Below are positions 1 through 11,900 of a stretch of 64,000 bases of DNA, piece by piece; position 1 is the first letter of the stretch, and each line of letters opens with the position of its first letter. A program made the translations under genes and the position numbers. The notes beneath the pieces are model-generated. The model had not been told where the DNA came from, made no database searches, and was given only the letters and a program-made list of their open reading frames with translations. The stretch comes from Coniferiporia sulphurascens (lineage: Eukaryota; Basidiomycota; Agaricomycetes; Hymenochaetales; Hymenochaetaceae): positions 62,001 to 126,000 of the forward strand of contig NBBA01000017.1 of assembly GCA_002794785.1 (NCBI GenBank). Reading direction: 5' to 3'.

Positions 1-1300
1 ATTGCAGCGAAAACGGGCTGTGCTTATAATTACTAAGTTACGGAGACATCCCGGGAGCTTTACCAGTGAGTCTTCGGTGTATGTTCTTTCGGTTTACCTG
101 GTGGGACTTGCCCATGCGGAGATTTGAGGATGTCGCAGAACAGTCGGCGCTGGGCGGCACTTTCGACCAGTGGCATGTTGTTCGAGGTGGTAGAGCGGAC
201 AAGATGGCTTGTGCATTCGGACGTACGTACACTTCTTTTTAAAATTGCTACAGTTCTGCCCGTCGCATGTCCCACTCGAATTACATGCGGAAGGAAGACG
301 TTTGGTGGGGTCTCTCATCTGGACCGCGAAGTATCGCACGATTATTCGGGCAATGGGAGTCTAACATTTTTGTACGTGGGCAAGGGATTCTTCCGCGAAG
401 GCTAGTTCCATTTGGGCACTGTGTGTTAGGCTCAAAGAATGTATAGTTGGTACGTGTTACGTTAGGATGTAATTCACTCTTGCCACGCCGGTGCGGCGTG
501 TATACAGTCCCTGAGATTTGTATTCAGCGTGTAACAATATGTACTTCATTTAACTAGAAGTCGTATATATCAATGGGAGACGCTGGGACTTTCAGGAGTC
601 TCCAGAATAGTGGACCTTGTACTAATTTCGGGTGAGACAAATGTGTTGGTAGTTGCTTGGTTGCATGTACGGGATTGCACTCGGGAGCTTTCACGAATTC
701 AATATGGGGCTCACGGTGAGACTTGAGTGATCTCGATATGGAGGAGCTGATTGAGTTATTCAAATGATTTTTGACAAATGTTCACCATGCCTACAGACAC
801 AACGGAGGGTCAACAAGCAAATTAGCTTTGGCAACAACCAGTTAGTACTACACGATTTCCAAAAAGAAGGGAAATGGGAAACGCTCAAGGAGATATGGGA
901 CCAAAATGGAGACTCGATATATAAAATTCGCGTCTTATATGCGTATTGGGTTCTTCGTAAGCTTGTGTAGGAATAATGGGAAGGTGAGAAATGCTGTGTG
1001 TAAATGCTCGACTAAAGGGAGACGAGAGGTATCAATTCTTGAGACAGACCAGACAAGCCGATTCGTACTGTAGAATTTTATCTACCAGGACGGGCGAGAT
1101 TATCCGTGAAGACGAAGCCCGTTGATGGCTGTTATCGTAAAAGACAAATGTTTATATTTTCTGAAATAAAGCGACATAGACAGAGTAAATTGGCGTGGAC
1201 GCGAATCGAAAAGGCGGTGCACGCGCCACCGGACGCCGAGAGTGTGGACAGACATAGACGACGTCTCGACGACTCCCAGCAAGACTCCAGCCAACAATTT
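1..1300. other. Left-edge region without a recognisable gene
   Basis: Short open frames are present on both strands but none shows a conserved domain, codon-like composition or a believable splice plan. The right end of this stretch probably holds the promoter and the untranslated first exon of the ribosomal protein gene that follows. Confidence 0.5.
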
Positions 1301-1524
1301 GTGAGTACCCACGTCCATTTTGCGCTCAAATGGTGCTATGGAGTCGCACCAACGCTTCCGGGTAGTCGAATGAGAGATTCCAAGGCGATAAGTGGGTGGT
1401 TTGGCGATAGATGGGATGGATGGGATGTGCAGCGGACGGGTATCGGTGTGGTGGACTACTGCTTATGACAATGGAGACGGTATTATTGGAGGCCTTTGCT
1501 AACATTCTCTCTGTTCTTGTGCAG
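1301..1524 (+). other. Probable 5'-UTR intron of the uL2 gene
   Basis: A strong donor (GTGAGTACCC at 1301) and an acceptor preceded by pyrimidines (TTCTTGTGCAG ending at 1524) lie just upstream of the uL2 start codon, leaving only TGAACG between the acceptor and ATG. Long leader introns are common in ribosomal protein genes. That it is used here is inferred from the splice signals alone. Confidence 0.5.
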
Positions 1525-1530
1525 TGAACG

Positions 1531-2464
1531 ATGGGTCGCGTTATCCGGGCACAAAGGCGGTCGCACGCCATCGTACGTCTCCCGTACTCTCTTTCCGTGC
1601 AGACTTTTCCTTACACCCGCTGTAGTTCAAGGCGCATACGCACCAGAACAAGGCGCCCGCCAAGCTCCGCAACCTTGACTTTGCCGAGCGCAATGGTTAC
1701 ATTCGCGGCATTGTCAAGGCAATTATCCACGACCCCGGTCGTGGTGCGCCTCTCGCAAAGGTCGTCTTCCGCGATCCGTACCGTTACAAACTCCGCAGCG
1801 AGACGTTCGTCGCGACTGAGGGCCTGCACACCGGCGCATTCGTTTACTGCGGCAAGAAGGCTGCGCTTTCCGTTGGCAACGTAATTCCCGTCGCTCAGCT
1901 CCCTGAGGGTACCATCGTATGCAACGTCGAGGAGAAGGTTGGCGACCGTGGTGCGCTCGCTCGCACGAGCGGCAACTACGCGACCGTCATCGGCCACTCG
2001 CCTGAGGACAACAAGACTCGCATTCGCCTCCCATCCGGCGCGAAGAAGACCATCTCGGGCTCTGCACGTGCGACAGTCGGCATCGTTGCTGGTGGTGGAC
2101 GTATCGACAAGCCTCTCCTCAAGGCTGGTCGTGCGTACCACAAATACAAGGCCAAGCGCTACAAGTTCGTCTTTCTGCAGCGTTTTTTCACTGTAGTTGT
2201 TAATATCGTTTCTCAGCTGGCCCCGTACTCGTGGTGTGGCTATGAACCCTGTTGACCATCCTCACGGTGGTGGTAACCACCAGCATATCGGAAAGGCATC
2301 CACTATTGCCCGCTCCGCCGTTCCTGGACAGAAAGTCGGTCTCATTGCCGCGCGCAGGGTACGTCATTTCAAATTTTTGTTACGCGTAGCCGATATGGAT
2401 CGCTTATGCAATACTACGATAGACTGGTCTTCTGCGTGGTACTGTCAAGGTCAAGGAGGCGTAA
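1531..2464 (+). CDS. RPL2: 60S ribosomal protein uL2 (L2/L8)
   Basis: This is the universal large-subunit protein uL2, which binds 23S/25S-type rRNA near the peptidyl transferase centre. Four exons (1531-1572, 1626-2164, 2217-2358, 2423-2464) join to a 254-residue protein, the same length as yeast Rpl2. The start reads [14 protein letters not shown], followed by [21 protein letters not shown]. The catalytic-centre signature [20 protein letters not shown] is in exon 3, encoded at about 2229-2288. The second intron uses the less common donor GTTCGT, which restores the conserved reading KAKRYNWPRTRG. The third intron splits AARR from TGLLRG. The start codon is the first ATG after the likely leader-intron acceptor. 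Identification is secure. Confidence 0.97.
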
Positions 2465-3499
2465 AGACGCTGATGGAGACGCTTTCTTCTTCTCGTCTTT
2501 GTTTACCTTCATGTCCTTCTTCCCCTCCGCTTTTTACCCGCACCCGACGCCCCGCATCTACTCCAGCTAAAAGCCATGTATGCATTATTATGAGCATAGG
2601 ATTACTTACATATGCGCACATGCACCACCTACTTTTTATGGTCGGTTGAGGAGTGTACGCATCTAAGAAGTCGGACTGAGGGCGGATAGACGCGTAGCGC
2701 GTGAATGTTCACATATATCACACCCGCGACTCAAAGGACCTGTTCCTAAAAATGCATGCCGAAACATGAGAGCCCGCACTACCTAATTCTTAGTCGTTAT
2801 ATGTTTCGCGGACAAAATGGAAAGAGCTGCCGCCTGATCGACGTCTAGGACAGAAAAGAGGTGTGACCGGAAGCAGCGCAGGCTTGTGCTGAACTTCTAC
2901 ACCCGCGCTACCAACCCGGAGACGACGCCGACCCCTTCAAATTAAACTTCTGAACACTAACTATGACCGTCGAAGGTAGTTGTCGGCGTCGAGTCAACCT
3001 AAACACTTTCCACGGGTAGAGGATGAAAATATCAGGACGGACCCGGGGCGCAGCCCCGACATGCGAACGACCGGTACGTCTACTGTATCTAGCAGCCGCA
3101 CTGTGCCCCCGGATTATATGCGCTGTCTATCTCAGAGAAAGCGACCATTATTAATTTTAAATTTTAGATTGTTTTTTTGCCAGAGCGGGCCTGGTTTGGG
3201 CGGTGCCGACATTAAAGCCCTAAAGCAACTAAATAAACCCCAAAAATCAAGGGGAAAAAGGACGAGCAAGCACTTTTGAGCCCCCCGTCGACACGGACCC
3301 TCGTTCCAGCGAGTTTTCGTTGTGCGCTCAGGCCTGCGGTTGGTGACCCGATTTGGGACGCGTGGCCGGAAGAGGCGTGTGTGGGCTGTCCACGTTGTTT
3401 CGTGTTGACTTCCTGCCTTCTTGAGCGCGTCGTCCTCGACTTCCGAGCTCACCGTGCCCAGCGTCGGGCTTTGCTTTCTCGACGTCCCCCTCCCCAGAA
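2465..3499. other. Intergenic region between RPL2 and CDC14
   Basis: About 1 kb holding the 3' flank of the uL2 gene and the promoter and leader of the CDC14 gene. Open frames here (for example a minus-strand frame near 3132-3452) have no recognisable domain. No tRNA or repeat was seen. Confidence 0.5.
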
Positions 3500-5740
3500 A
3501 TGCCGCCCCAGTGCGAGCCCCTTTGTCACTTCAGCGATAGGTGAGCGTCCTCGTTCTGCCCCGCGACCACGCCGTTGACCACAATATGTGGTTCGTCTCG
3601 TGCTGCGCGTGTCGCGTGCAGGCTATACTTCACCACATTCCCCCACCCTGCGCCAGCACCACATGTCTTGAATCGACCCGCTGCTGAGCGTGGCACGCCG
3701 CCCCCGATACGGCCACGCTCGAACAACATCGGTCCGCCCGCGACGTCTGACGAGGACGCGACCTACTACTACTTTACAATCGACCACCAGCTACTGTATC
3801 TTTCTTTCTTCAAGGACTGGGGGCCTCTCAACCTCTCTATGGTGTACAAGGCCTGCATTCTCATCCACGAATTGCTGGAGGTGTGTCTGTCCCCTTTATT
3901 CCCAATGTTCGGTTGCGGGACTTACACGTGCGGAAGGATGGAGAACTTAAACCGTATAGGCTTGTGCTGTACTCATCAGACGACCCTCGCCGAAAAGCTA
4001 ACGCTGCCCTCTTGATGGCGCTTTACGTTGTAAGTTACATTGTTACGGGACTCTGGTTGCGTGATTAATGCCGACACCGTTGCAGATGATTGTGCAGAAG
4101 AAGGCGCCCTGGGAGGCTTTCCAGCCTGTGGCCGAGCTCGAATTCATGCCCTTTCGCGATGCTGGACGCGGCTTCTCCGATTTCAACCTGAGTATCCAAG
4201 ATTGTCTTTGGGGGATGTGGAAAGCGATGCAGAATGGGCTATGCGATATGAACGAGTTCAGTGTTGAGGACTACGAGTACTACGAAAAGGTGGAAAACGG
4301 CGATTGGAACTGGATAACGCCCTCGTTCATCGCGTTCGCGAGTCCTGTCGAACACTCGTGGACGAAGAAAGCCGGTCCCACACCCGCGCGCAAGCTTGCC
4401 ACCTCGTTTCAGAATTGCCTCGATTACTTCGAAAAGCATGGTGTTCAACTTGTCGTGCGGCTGAACAACATGCTGTACGATAAGCAGCATTTCCTTGACC
4501 GCGGTGTCCGGCACGAGGAACTCTATTTTGATGACGGGACGAACCCAACGGACGAGATAGTGCGGAAATTCATTAATCTCGCCGACGAGGTCGTAGAAGC
4601 GGGTGGTGCCATTGCTGTTCACGTACGTATAATGGATGTCTGATTCGTCACGGGGGGCTGACTCCCGACTAGTGTAAAGCCGGACTCGGGCGCACGGGGA
4701 CATTGATTGGGGCATATCTCATATGGAAGTATGGTTTCACCGCACACGAGGCAATCGCGTTCATGCGTATCGTCCGCCCTGGGAGCGTTGTCGGCCCGCA
4801 ACAGCAATACATGTACGTAAAGCAGATGGAATGGGCCAAGTGGGCTGCCGTGGACGAGATGCGGCGCGCAGAAGCGCAGACCGCTGCTGCAATTGCTGCA
4901 GCCTCGGTCATCACCCCTGCGACCCCTCCTGCTGAGGTTGACGATGAAGAAGAATCTATGGACGTCGGTATGACCGCCGATGGGATCGCGACGACGGTCG
5001 TCGTGATTCCCTCGACACCGAAAGCCAGGGCGATTCCACCTGTCACCCCCAGCAAACACGTATCGACGGCCACCGCACGCGCACGCGCTATCTCACCACC
5101 GGGTCAGCCGCGCAAGACGCCTGTTGTGAAGCGCACGGCCGCTGCCGCCGTTGACGATAGCGACGAAGAATCAGAAGAGGACGAGCTGAATGCCCTGCCT
5201 TCCATTCCTGCTGCGCCTGCTACCCGAATGCGCTCCAAGACACAACCATCATTGCCTGTACGGACTTCGGGACGGCGGATTCAGCCGGCATCGGAACAGC
5301 GCCCGGCGCGTGTGACGCGCTCTGCGGTACGGCGACCTGCGGCTGGGCCTGGGGGTGCTGGAGCAGCTGCCGGGGCAGGTCCAAGTTCTCCTGTGAAGGG
5401 CGCCGGGAACGGCCCGAGTCCGAATAAGATCCCTCGACTTGCGCAGGGCCCGCCAAGCCCACCCGCACGAAGCACGACATCTATGGGCACGCGCACACGT
5501 CTGCAAGCGCCATCTCCATCACGACTACCCACACTTGTAGTGAACACTCGACGTGCCAACGCCGCTTCAGGGGCTGATACGAAGACGAGCGAGAAAGGCA
5601 AGACAGGAAAGGCTGCAGACGCTTGGATGAAGACGAACTCATCTGCGGTAGTCGTACCGGGGACGAAGTCGGAGCGTCCGGGTCTGCGGAGTGTACGGCG
5701 GCGGCGCAGTAGTTTCAGCGCTGCCGACGTTGTTGCATGA
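3500..5740 (+). CDS. CDC14: Dual-specificity protein phosphatase CDC14
   Basis: Cdc14 removes phosphate from CDK sites (Ser-Pro) and drives mitotic exit and cytokinesis. Five exons (3500-3540, 3622-3880, 3937-4029, 4086-4622, 4673-5740) join to 665 residues. The N-terminal domain reads DRLYFTTF, then [20 protein letters not shown] and MVYKACI. The catalytic domain follows, and its P-loop [11 protein letters not shown] (Cys nucleophile, Arg) is created across the last intron. It is followed by [20 protein letters not shown] and [11 protein letters not shown], both typical of CDC14. The last 300 or so residues are a Ser/Pro/Ala/Arg-rich disordered tail with acidic [11 protein letters not shown], where localisation and regulatory phosphorylation usually lie. 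The first exon is only 41 nt, so the start is less certain than the rest, though the join into DRLYF is exact. Confidence 0.95.
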
Positions 5741-6188
5741 TATTGCTTCGCCCCCCTCATCTCATCTTAGATTACAGGCCGGTTCTTGCATTCTGCAGAT
5801 GTTTCAAAGTTAGTCGGACTTCCGTCACGCCTCTATCACTCTTTTATTATGTTGTTCGTGTTCATGACTTTATTTATCGTCTCATTCCTTTACCCTCATC
5901 TTGTCTTTTCTTTTCGTTAACACAGCACTATCCACCTATCCTATCCAGCCACGTTTCTTTTGATCATATTGGTCGTGTTCTCATGCTCCAGAAACTCGCT
6001 CGCACACTTGGATATCATTGTATCCCTAGTCCCTTCACTTCTCTCACCCGCGGCGTCTCGCGCGGCGTCTTGGGTTATGCGGTGACTTGTATAGTATACA
6101 GTATTGACTTATACTGCCAGTGAATCTCCAAATCATATTATATGTTACACTCATTTTCTGCACAAATACGCTCCTTCCAATAGATGCC
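5741..6188. other. Convergent 3' intergenic region, CDC14 and HEM12
   Basis: About 450 bp between two stop codons that face each other. It is T-rich on the plus strand and likely holds both 3'-UTRs and poly(A) sites. No other feature seen. Confidence 0.5.
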
Positions 6189-7498
6189 TCACGGCGACGT
6201 ATCCTTTGCTGAGTACTTGTGAACGCATTCAAGGAAGTAGCGCATGTCCTCCGGGTCGACGCCAGGAGTAATGCCGTGTCCGAGGTTTGCGATCCAAGCG
6301 CGCGGCGCACCGTCGCTGCTGCCGCCAGCCACACGGAACTCTGCACACATGCGGCGCACCTCGCGCTCAATCGCGACGCGCCCGCCGTAGAGCACATTAG
6401 GGTCGAGGTTACCCTGGAGCGCGATCTTGTCGCCGATAGCGGCGCGCGCGGCGGCCGGGGTGATGCACCAGTCGAGGCCGAGCGTATCGTACCCGCCGTG
6501 TGCGGCGAGAGTTGCGAGCGTCTCGGGCTGGTGCGCGCCCTTTGCGAAGAGCGTCATCGGCACGGCGGGTATGCTTTCTGCGGCGAGCGCTGCGCGCACG
6601 CGCGTGGAGATGTGTTGCAGGGAGGGTAGAGAATAGGCAGCGAAGTCGTGTGGGGAGAGTTCGCCCCCCCAAGAGTCGAAGATTTGGAGGAGCTGCGATT
6701 GTGAGAGTTAATATTTAGATATCGAATATTTGAATATTAGATGGCGAGGGAGCTGCCTGACTCACCTGAGCGCCGGCTTTGACCTGGCCGACGAGGAAGT
6801 CGGCGCAGACGTCGGCGATGCGCATGAGCAGGCTCTTCGACTCCTCGGGGTACTTGAACAGCCACGTCTTCGCAAGAGTGAGCGTCCTGCTGCCGCCGCC
6901 CTCGATCATGTACGCGAAAAGCGTCCACGGCGCGCCGCAGAAGCCGATGAGCGGGACCGCGCCGCCGAGCGCGCGGCGCGTGCGCGTGATCGCGGCGAAG
7001 ACGTAGCCGAGCTCGGCGTGCACGTCGACGACGCGTCTGAGCTTCGTGTCGACGTCGGCGGGCGTGCGCAGCGGGTCCGGGAAGGACGGGCCCGGGTTCA
7101 TGAGGACCTCCATGCCCATCGCCTGCGGGACGACGAGGATGTCGGAGAAGATGATCGCGGCGTCGAGCAGGCCGGCGTAGCGCCGGATGGGCTGCATGGT
7201 GACCTCCGTCGCGAGCTCGGGCGTGCGACACACCTCGAAGAACTCGTGTTCTTTGCGGACCTCTTGGAACTCTGTAGTAGGGAGGTGAGCGAGTCTGCTG
7301 CGCTAGACGGGCTGCGTGTATGTGCACCTGGGAGATAGCGGCCGGCCTGGCGCATCACCCATACTGGCGCGCGCTCGGTCTCCTCGCCTGTAGGTTCTCT
7401 GAGTATCCGAACGTCGACGGGATGTATGAGTCAGTGCACTGACCTCGCGCTGCCCGGAGCAGCAGGTCATTTTTCAAAGGCGGGAAGTCGGTCTCCAT
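6189..7498 (-). CDS. HEM12: Uroporphyrinogen decarboxylase
   Basis: This cytosolic haem-pathway enzyme converts uroporphyrinogen III to coproporphyrinogen III. Four exons (7444-7498, 7328-7396, 6766-7271, 6189-6692) give 377 residues, near the usual length (yeast Hem12 has 362). The signatures are visible: [15 protein letters not shown] with the substrate-binding Arg residues, the [15 protein letters not shown] loop with its catalytic Asp, [33 protein letters not shown], and [12 protein letters not shown] then [13 protein letters not shown] near the end. Intron 1 ends CAGAG; using the second AG gives the conserved [13 protein letters not shown] reading, while the first would shift frame. The gene is divergent from the Shg1-like gene. 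Confidence 0.97.
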
Positions 7499-7793
7499 TT
7501 TTTTGGGAGGGGGGGCTCGTTCGTCGGCGTGCAAGGGAGGATGTTAAGGAGGACTGGCCGTCGCACGTCTACGTGTCTCTGTAGTGGTCGCAGCAGTCTT
7601 TGGACTCTGACGAATGCGACGGCGTGGATTGAAGCAGAACTGTGTGTATGCGTGAGAGCAGCACAGCGCCCGGGCGAGATTACATCGATTTCACGCGTCG
7701 CAGCCGGCGCCGTGGCCCCGTATCGTGCCAGCGGCTACCGTGTCTCTCTCGATCGCGCGTCGCGTCCATGGATCCCAGGCTCTGCCGCGAGAC
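7499..7793. promoter_or_regulatory. Short divergent promoter, HEM12 and Shg1-like gene
   Basis: Only 295 bp separate the two start codons on opposite strands, so both promoters must share this DNA. It includes a G tract near 7504-7515. No clear TATA box was seen. Confidence 0.6.
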
Positions 7794-8655
7794 ATGAGCA
7801 TCACCAACCCCACGCAGCTCGTCGCAGAGTATGTCTTCAGCACGTCCGTCTCACCAGTTTCGCTGACGACCTGTACAGGTTCAAAAAGTCCGGCGAGTTC
7901 GACCGTCTCAGGCGTGAGCTGCTCGCTCAGTTTAGGAACGATGTGCGCCTTGTATCTCGCTTCCCTCTCACACAGCATCTCACTTTGTCCACAGGAATCG
8001 ATTGGATCCTTCACGGCACGCGTGCAGGACATCGTGCAACAGCGCTTGAATGATGATACAAGGCTTCAATACCTTGGACCAGACGCAGTGCACGCCGAAC
8101 TGATGCAGGAGATGGACAGGTGAGTACTCGTCCCTACCGTCCTTTAAAATAAATTCACAGATGATATCTCGCAAGGTTCCCGCTGGTGGAAAGAGCTGTT
8201 GCGGACCTACCAACGCTTTCGGATCCAACCCTCAGTGCGGGCATCCGCAAGTCAATCACAAATCTACTCAATGGCCCTGGACAAGGTATGTTTCGTTTTC
8301 CGAGCTAAGAGCACTATTAGGACTGAACTGTTACGATGCAGGGCGCGTCGTCGGAAAGAAAGCTGACTTGGACGCGAACATGGCCGAGTCGGACAGCGGC
8401 GAGTCAGATTCGTCGGACGAAGAGGATATCAACGCAGCGAAACAGCCTACGCCGACTACCCTTCCGGCCGTAGAGCAGCAAGGTGACCAGCCAGATCAAA
8501 ATGCTGAAGCCTCTGCTGCCGTGCACAAGTTAGCGAACGGGGTCGAAAAGCCCGATATAAGTGATATCCCCCTCATAAACGGCCACACCTCGCCCGTCCG
8601 TCTTGAAGACCAGGCGGGTGAAGCCTCTCCACTCCCGATGGCTGTGGACACCTAG
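7794..8655 (+). CDS. COMPASS Shg1/BOD1-like protein
   Basis: Shg1-domain proteins are subunits of the Set1/COMPASS histone H3K4 methyltransferase; the animal relatives are BOD1 and BOD1L. Five exons (7794-7828, 7879-7942, 7995-8119, 8176-8285, 8342-8655) give 215 residues. The domain spans about residues 10-105: EFKKSGEFDRLRRELLAQF, then FTARVQDIVQQRL, LGPDAVHAELMQEMDRFPLV, and VADLPTLSDPTLSAGIRKSI, the standard Shg1 order. The C-terminal half is acidic and disordered (ESDSGESDSSDEED) and reads to MAVDT at the stop. The start gives MSITNPTQLVAEF, as in related fungal proteins. Family assignment is from pattern; the COMPASS role is inferred from the family. Confidence 0.85.
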
Positions 8656-8972
8656 TCACCCGTTAAATGTGTATCCTGTAATCGACATAACTGTAGCTTT
8701 GTATTCCTAGCGCTAACTCCCCTTTGATATTATATTAATTGTGTAAAACATTACAGCAAATTGTCCTACGGGAAGACACGTCGTGCATCCGGTAGTCGCG
8801 CAGGCCGGTGTTCCATATAATTGCTTTCAGTCAGCGAGACAAGTTTTCACATATAAATAGTCCGTCAAATGTGCAATTGATAATAAGAAAAGCAAGAGAA
8901 GCATTTAAGCTGGAAATGGGTGACCGATTTTCTGATTAAAGCTGCAAGACACCTCGTCAGTACCTATGCCGG
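8656..8972. other. Convergent 3' region, Shg1-like gene and RAD16
   Basis: About 320 bp of AT-rich sequence between two facing stop codons, presumably the two 3'-UTRs. Nothing else seen. Confidence 0.5.
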
Positions 8973-11900
8973 TTATAATTCACAAAGAAAGCTCACTCTG
9001 AACAGAAAGCCCAACTGGATCGAGCAGAAAACATCAGTAGTTGGCCTGTACAGACTTAACACAGTAAAATGTCTTACATCCTCGGGAGTCAGCCGACCCA
9101 TTGCGCTGTCGTCCGTCGATAGTGTTGCGTTGATCATTGCCGACTTCTTCTCTTGTAACTATGGGTGTGCGAAGTAGTTAGGTTGACCAGTTTGCGAGCG
9201 TGGAGGGGAAGTAGAAGACGAACCTGAACAATGCGTGACTCGATGCTGTCTTCGATGACGAGTTTAATTGCTTCTACCGGACGGTGTTGACCGAGTCGAT
9301 GAATGCGGTCCATTGCCTCTGACAGGATAAAGGTAATTCAGTGACCTGACCTGAATTGAAGAGGAAACCAGTCAGCACTCACGGAACTCAACCTAAATAA
9401 CATTCCAAATACGAGTCAGCGGGATTGCTTGAGAAAAGAAAGTCCTCAGCTTACCGCTGGATTCCACCAGCTGTCCATTAAGTACACACGTGAGGCCTCG
9501 GTCAAATTGAGTGCAACACCTCCTGCTTTCAAACTGACGAGGAACACAGTGACATGCACGTTGTTCACTTGAGGGAGGAGAATAAAAAGTTCAGTATTTG
9601 TGATAGAACTAGAATAATAATACGCACTGAAATGTTTAATGGTGGCATCTCTGGCCTGAGGCGACATAGTTCCTTCTAAACGACATATCTAGACAATCGG
9701 AAAAGAAAAAGAAACACATGTCAGTTTCAGTCCATGTTGTATGCTAACGTAAGAAAAACGGACATTAAATCCTGCTCGCTGGAGCCTGAATGCAATTAGG
9801 TCCAAAAAGTTGACAAACTGGCTGAACACGAGGCTCTTCGTCGTCGCGTCTTTGAGGCGGAGGTTTGAAAGCTCTTCTACAAGTGCCTCGATTTTTGACG
9901 ATGATCGCCACTTGTCCACGTCCAATCGACCAAGGATACCCTGCCGTACTGTGTTTGATGCATTCGAGTCCAACTCAAGTGCGGGCGCCTCAAGATCAAT
10001 GGTAAGCGGAAGATGGCAGACCGGACACGCAGGCTTATCGCAGTCGATGACCAGTGAGCAGTCGGTAAACCCATTTATTAGACGTAAAATTTACCATATG
10101 CTCCACGGCAGTATTGATATATTGCTTGATGCACTCCCGATCCTATTAATGAGTTCGTAAGAAGCATGGAGATTTCATACTGTTTCCCGCAGACTTACGA
10201 AGATGTGCCGACACTTCGACTGAATAGCGTCTTCAGCAATATCATTACAGAGTCGACAAATTGTGGCCTCCTCCATGTCACCAACTGAAAACTTCGTTGC
10301 GTTCTGCTTGCTTCTTAAAACCAAGTCGGGCTACATTACCTGACGTTTAGATAGACTAAGCTCCGGGAGACGAGCGCAGTACTTACATGACAAGCCATCT
10401 GCCTCATTCTTGTGATTCTGAAAACGAATATAGTCACGAATTATCGGATGATCAGGAATGCGTGTACGCTTACAAGCTGAAGATGTTTGAATAGTCTAGA
10501 AGTATATGCTTCAGTGCAGTATCTAGCGCCTCAAAGAACCGAAAGAATTCGCTTACTATTCAATAGCGATCCTTGGTCAACATAGTAGCTGAATTGACGC
10601 TTCGCATCGGAGAATAGGGACAAGTACAACTCCTTTTCCTCATCACTGAAGTAATCGCGGCGCACGATAACCGTGCGTGGAGGGAGGCCAAGGTCATCCG
10701 CACGCTCAAGCTATGACGATATACAGAAGTGACATGAGGAAACAAGAAGGCTTTCAAAGGAAATAATAAAGACCTTCGTGCGGCGAAGCATCATACGGTC
10801 AAGCAGTATCCTCAGCTTCTTGAACGCATCTTGGCCGGGACCCTCCAAACCGTGCTTTTGGATCGGTGTGAGGATCTCGGTGTTCCAGAAGCATGTCTGT
10901 TATGCATTTATTAGTCGAGTCAAGAGAAAGGTAAAGGTAAAGATGGTTACAGACATGTTGCATTGGGCTGTGTCCACAATCTAAGGGCAGGACATTTAAT
11001 GCATCGTTAATTAGGCCTGAATCGCATTGAAACTAACCATCGCAGGTTCTCTTGTCCGTAAACCGCCAGTGTAATGACTTGCAGTCGCATTTCTTGCCTT
11101 CAAACCAGTGTTTGTCAGTTGAATTGTTAAGTTAAAAGTTAAAGACTTACAAAAGTAATACGAGAAAGGATCGCCACCAAGAAATCTGACGAGGCTGTAC
11201 AGTTCGCCGACACGATTCTGCAGAGGTGTACCGGATAGGCACCATTTGTAGTTGCTCCTGCATGCAAGAAATTGGATAAGATTAAAGGAACGCAGAGACG
11301 ATAATATGATAATAAGGGAAAACAAAAGGTGACTGCTGTACGAACTGCAATTCGAATGTGGCCTTGGCAGTATTTGTAGCACGTTCCTTGATGTTATGCG
11401 CCTCATCGAGCTGAGGAAGATAGCGGGTTTGTTAACGATGGAAACTCAGCTGAGAGAAACATACTGACAACGATTCTGTTCCATTGAATCTGGTGCACGG
11501 GGGATTTCTCCTTTATAATTTTGCCTTTGCGTTTAAATCCGCTCTGCTGCTTGCGGAAAGCACTCTCCAAAACCGCGTACGTAGTCAGAACCTGGATATA
11601 GTGAGACGCATGTCCTTTGACCCGTTGGACACAAAGCCACGTAATTGGACGTACGACATCAAACTTTTGCAGTTCCTTGATGTTAGCTTCGCGTGATGCC
11701 CCATGCCAAATTGCAATCTTAAATCCATCGGTATACGCCTCAATTTCATTTCTCCACTGCATAATTGCGACCGTAGGACTGTAGAAAGCAGAGACGTTAA
11801 CAACACATCAGAAAGCTGTTTGTTTTTTGACATACGCAACAATCAAGTTAGGTTTCCTGCCATCAGTAACAAGCAGCGCGAGTGTCTGGATAGTCTTTCC

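Noticed and set aside
6730..7338. Plus-strand 202-codon frame across HEM12
   Set aside because: Opposite the strongly conserved HEM12 coding exon and rich in Arg/Asp from antisense GC-rich codons; it is a shadow.
9012..9075. A 32-nt intron near the RAD16 end giving LTPED-ANY and stop
   Set aside because: 32 nt is too short for basidiomycete introns, and a 62-nt intron with the same donor restores the conserved LTPEDLGFLF ending.
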